Below, one piece after another: positions 62,414 through 64,000 of a stretch of 64,000 bases of DNA. The DNA comes from Prorocentrum cordatum (lineage: Eukaryota > Sar > Dinophyceae > Prorocentrales > Prorocentraceae). The notes below the pieces were generated by a model, which was given only the letters and a program-made list of their open reading frames with translations, ran no database searches and had not been told where the DNA came from. The DNA lies in contig CAUYUJ010022088.1 in NCBI GenBank assembly GCA_963575745.1, positions 31,001-95,000 on the forward strand, written 5' to 3'. Numbering within the stretch: the first letter of the stretch is position 1; every line of letters starts with the position of its first letter. The translations under genes were made by a program, and so were the position numbers.

Positions 62414-62418
<5 letters not shown>
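61721..62418 (+). pseudogene. Copia RNase H, canonical order, broken
   Basis: Frame from 61593: ITPTGEVDLHSDSSYRRLSG (first Asp), GDGIRGANLLRRG, VVHLIDAYYKSHRLQVRSSY, SGEILAAAHNLENCYPT (Glu). After a shift near 62200: GGLGIEVTLTIDAECVFK (third acid), HISWIGQMIEGG, RIQWYDTRDMTTEGHAKGG (last Asp). The order D-E-D-D is the standard one, unlike the LINEs in the same window. The sequence runs into (TA)n directly after AKGGIDTH. Confidence 0.83.
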
Positions 62419-62461
<43 letters not shown>

Positions 62462-62486
62462 TTATATATATATATATATATATACA
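62419..62486. repeat. (TA)n microsatellite
   Basis: About 65 bp of alternating TA with two single-base breaks, at the broken end of the copia remnant. Confidence 0.97.
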
Positions 62487-63690
62487 TGCTCTGACAGGTC
62501 ATGGGAGGAACGCCATCCTTCAGGCGTGACCTACAACGCCATACTCCGTGCTGGGCTGGCCCGACAACATCGCCAGCGGCCGCCTGATGGATATTCGCTT
62601 GCAGAGCGATCTGCTCGCAAGGCAACTTGCTTGCAAGGGCGCGCGCGTGCGGGTTCACCTTCCTCTTGAACCTGCCTTTTGCTGCCTTTGTTGTGCATGT
62701 AGTGTTTACTGTATAGCGGGCGGCGGACTCACGCCTCGTCTCCTCCTCCCCCGACTCAAAAGGGAGCTGGGGCACGGGCGAGAGATAGCGAGCGTTTGTC
62801 CGCGGCCGCTTGTGTCCAAGCGGCTGGCCGCCAAGATATGACTGTGCCTCGTCGCGAGGCACGCTATTTGCCATCGACACCGAAAACATCTTCGCTTGAG
62901 ATGGCCCGTCGCTCCCGCGACGATCTGCTACTTCTTGGACTATCGTTACTACGGTACAACAGAGTTTGACGTGGGCTTCGCCTTCGGCGAAGCTGCTGGT
63001 TGGGCCTCCCAGCCCTTTTCAAACTTCAAAACCCTTCGTCCTGTTTCTTTCGCGACGCGAGCCTGTCGGGGGAGGCCCTCCTCCGGCCCCGCCTGGCTCT
63101 GTCTCCGCCCGCCCGCCCGCCCCGGGCCCCCCCGCGGGGCCCCTCCTGCCAGCCCCGCGCGTGCCCTGGCGCTTCGCGGCCCGACCCCCGGACCCAATCT
63201 TTCTGCGGCATGTTTCGAGCCGCGTCGAACCGTGAGGGTCCTGGGGCCCAGGGCAAGACCGCCCTTTCTGAAACGATTGCGACGCCAGGCTCGCAGGGTC
63301 CGTCCGCTCGCCCGAGGCCCCCTTGGGGTCCCCGCGCGTGCTGGGGCGCCCTGGCCGTGGCGGGAAGGCAACGTTTGGGGGGGCACGCGGGATGGGCACG
63401 TGTCCACTAATCGTCCCTGTCTTCAGTGCGCGTTTTGGGCCTACGTTGGCATTCCCGCCGGCTACGCCCCGAAAGCGGCATTCCGAGTTTGAATGGATTG
63501 TTTGTTTTGTTGTTGTCGAACTCTCACTTCTGAAGAATAATTATTGTTGATCCCCCCTGTCCGGTGCCCATTGTTTTTTTCAATTGAAGTGCTTCCTCTG
63601 GGGCTCGCACCTTGTTTTTTGACAGGGAAAGCCTTGCGGAGCAGATTGCGTTGTCGGGCCCCGGACTACAACAACAACGGCCCCCGCCTG
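62487..63690. other. GC-rich sequence without a recognised gene
   Basis: Contains an 8-bp hairpin GTGCCTCG-TCG-CGAGGCAC at 62844-62862 and a strongly C/G-rich stretch at 63060-63400 with open frames on both strands that are Pro/Arg/Ala-rich and not credible as proteins. Not rRNA or tRNA as far as I can tell. Confidence 0.45.
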
Positions 63691-64000
63691 AGACTTCTTC
63701 GCAATTTACTCAGGACCCCCGCCCCCGCTTGAGACTTCCTCAAAATTTACTCCGGAAAGGCGCTCCCGCTTCAGACTTTCTCACATTTTACTCAGAAGCG
63801 GCGTTCCCGCTTGAGACTTCCTTAATCAGGGCCCCTGCTCCCGCCAGAGACTTCTTCATAATTTATTCATAATTTACTCAGGAATGGCGCTCTCGCTTAG
63901 GACTTCCTCGCAATTTATTGCAGCATCGCGTTCTCGACGCTCAGGAACCGCGCTCGCGCCAAGGACGCCCTCGCAATTTACTTAGGAATCGCGCTCTCGC
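63691..64000. repeat. Tandem repeat of about 43 bp, running off the window end
   Basis: Units of the type GCTTGAGACTTCCTC + AAATTTACTCAGGAA + GGCGCTCCC recur about seven times with drift and partial units. Confidence 0.85.

Larger units (their letters stand above)
57370..62418 (+). mobile_element. Degenerate Ty1/copia-type retrotransposon (pol region)
   Basis: Segments appear in the copia order: conserved N-terminal block, integrase, RT, RNase H, all on the + strand and in shifting frames with many stops. Integrase before RT is diagnostic of copia rather than gypsy. The right end is abrupt at a (TA)n tract. No LTRs were recognised. The 49.5-57 kb segments may belong to it, which would make it unusually long. 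Confidence 0.8.

Noticed and set aside
62949-63410. Overlapping Pro/Arg/Ala-rich frames on both strands
   Set aside because: Caused by extreme GC content; no domain, no start context, and equally open on both strands.
62487-63690. rRNA or tRNA genes in the GC-rich right end
   Set aside because: I found no conserved rRNA core sequence and no cloverleaf with A and B boxes by eye.

Overview
The window looks like repeat-rich nuclear DNA of a dinoflagellate (inference). The copia-type reverse transcriptase remnant at 61-62.4 kb has wording I recognise from dinoflagellate genomes. The rest is GC-rich, microsatellite-rich and full of LINE copies in a complex satellite. I found no convincing single-copy host gene, rRNA, tRNA or CRISPR array. 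Species cannot be told from the sequence alone.

Left part (0.5-46.3 kb): eight non-LTR retrotransposon (LINE-like) copies, here E1-E8, all on the + strand, lie in arrays of a satellite with a higher-order unit of about 1.2-1.3 kb. E2 (2344-8060) and E6 (22729-28533) are full length. E3 lacks its 5' UTR and half of ORF1. E1, E4, E5, E7 and E8 are 5'-truncated. Full copies encode ORF1 (coiled coil plus a conserved GWVTDW block) and ORF2 (APE-type endonuclease, reverse transcriptase, thumb/linker, RNase H). Four things stand out. (1) The RNase H domain is circularly permuted: its third and fourth catalytic acids (GDS, ADELT) come before its first and second (FDGG, AEL), and this reads directly in seven copies. 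(2) The RT core has WADN in place of YxDD and Glu in place of the motif B Gln, in all five copies that retain the core. (3) ORF1 and ORF2 are in the same frame, separated by one stop codon, in all three copies that have both. (4) Most insertions sit at one point, just after GGCGGTAA, in the loop of a hairpin (CCGGCGGTAA...TTTACCGCCGG) that recurs more than 20 times in the satellite.

Middle (46.3-49.5 kb): CA-rich microsatellites, a 102-bp tandem repeat and a homopurine tract, with no recognisable gene.

Right part (49.5-62.4 kb): a run of + strand, frame-broken coding segments. The first 7 kb encode unrecognised proteins, one Tpt1/KptA-like (RNA 2'-phosphotransferase / ADP-ribosyltransferase fold) domain and a CxxC zinc-ribbon-like protein. 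A short GGTGGCAACACCCGCTG-type repeat is scattered through them in different reading frames. From 57.4 to 62.4 kb a degenerate Ty1/copia pol can be followed in order (integrase, RT, RNase H), ending at a (TA)n tract. The last 1.5 kb is GC-rich DNA and a roughly 43-bp tandem repeat.

The LINEs and the satellite form one system: the satellite supplies the foldback target, and each LINE keeps the target half it needs at its 3' side, so copies can stack head to tail as E1-E2 show.
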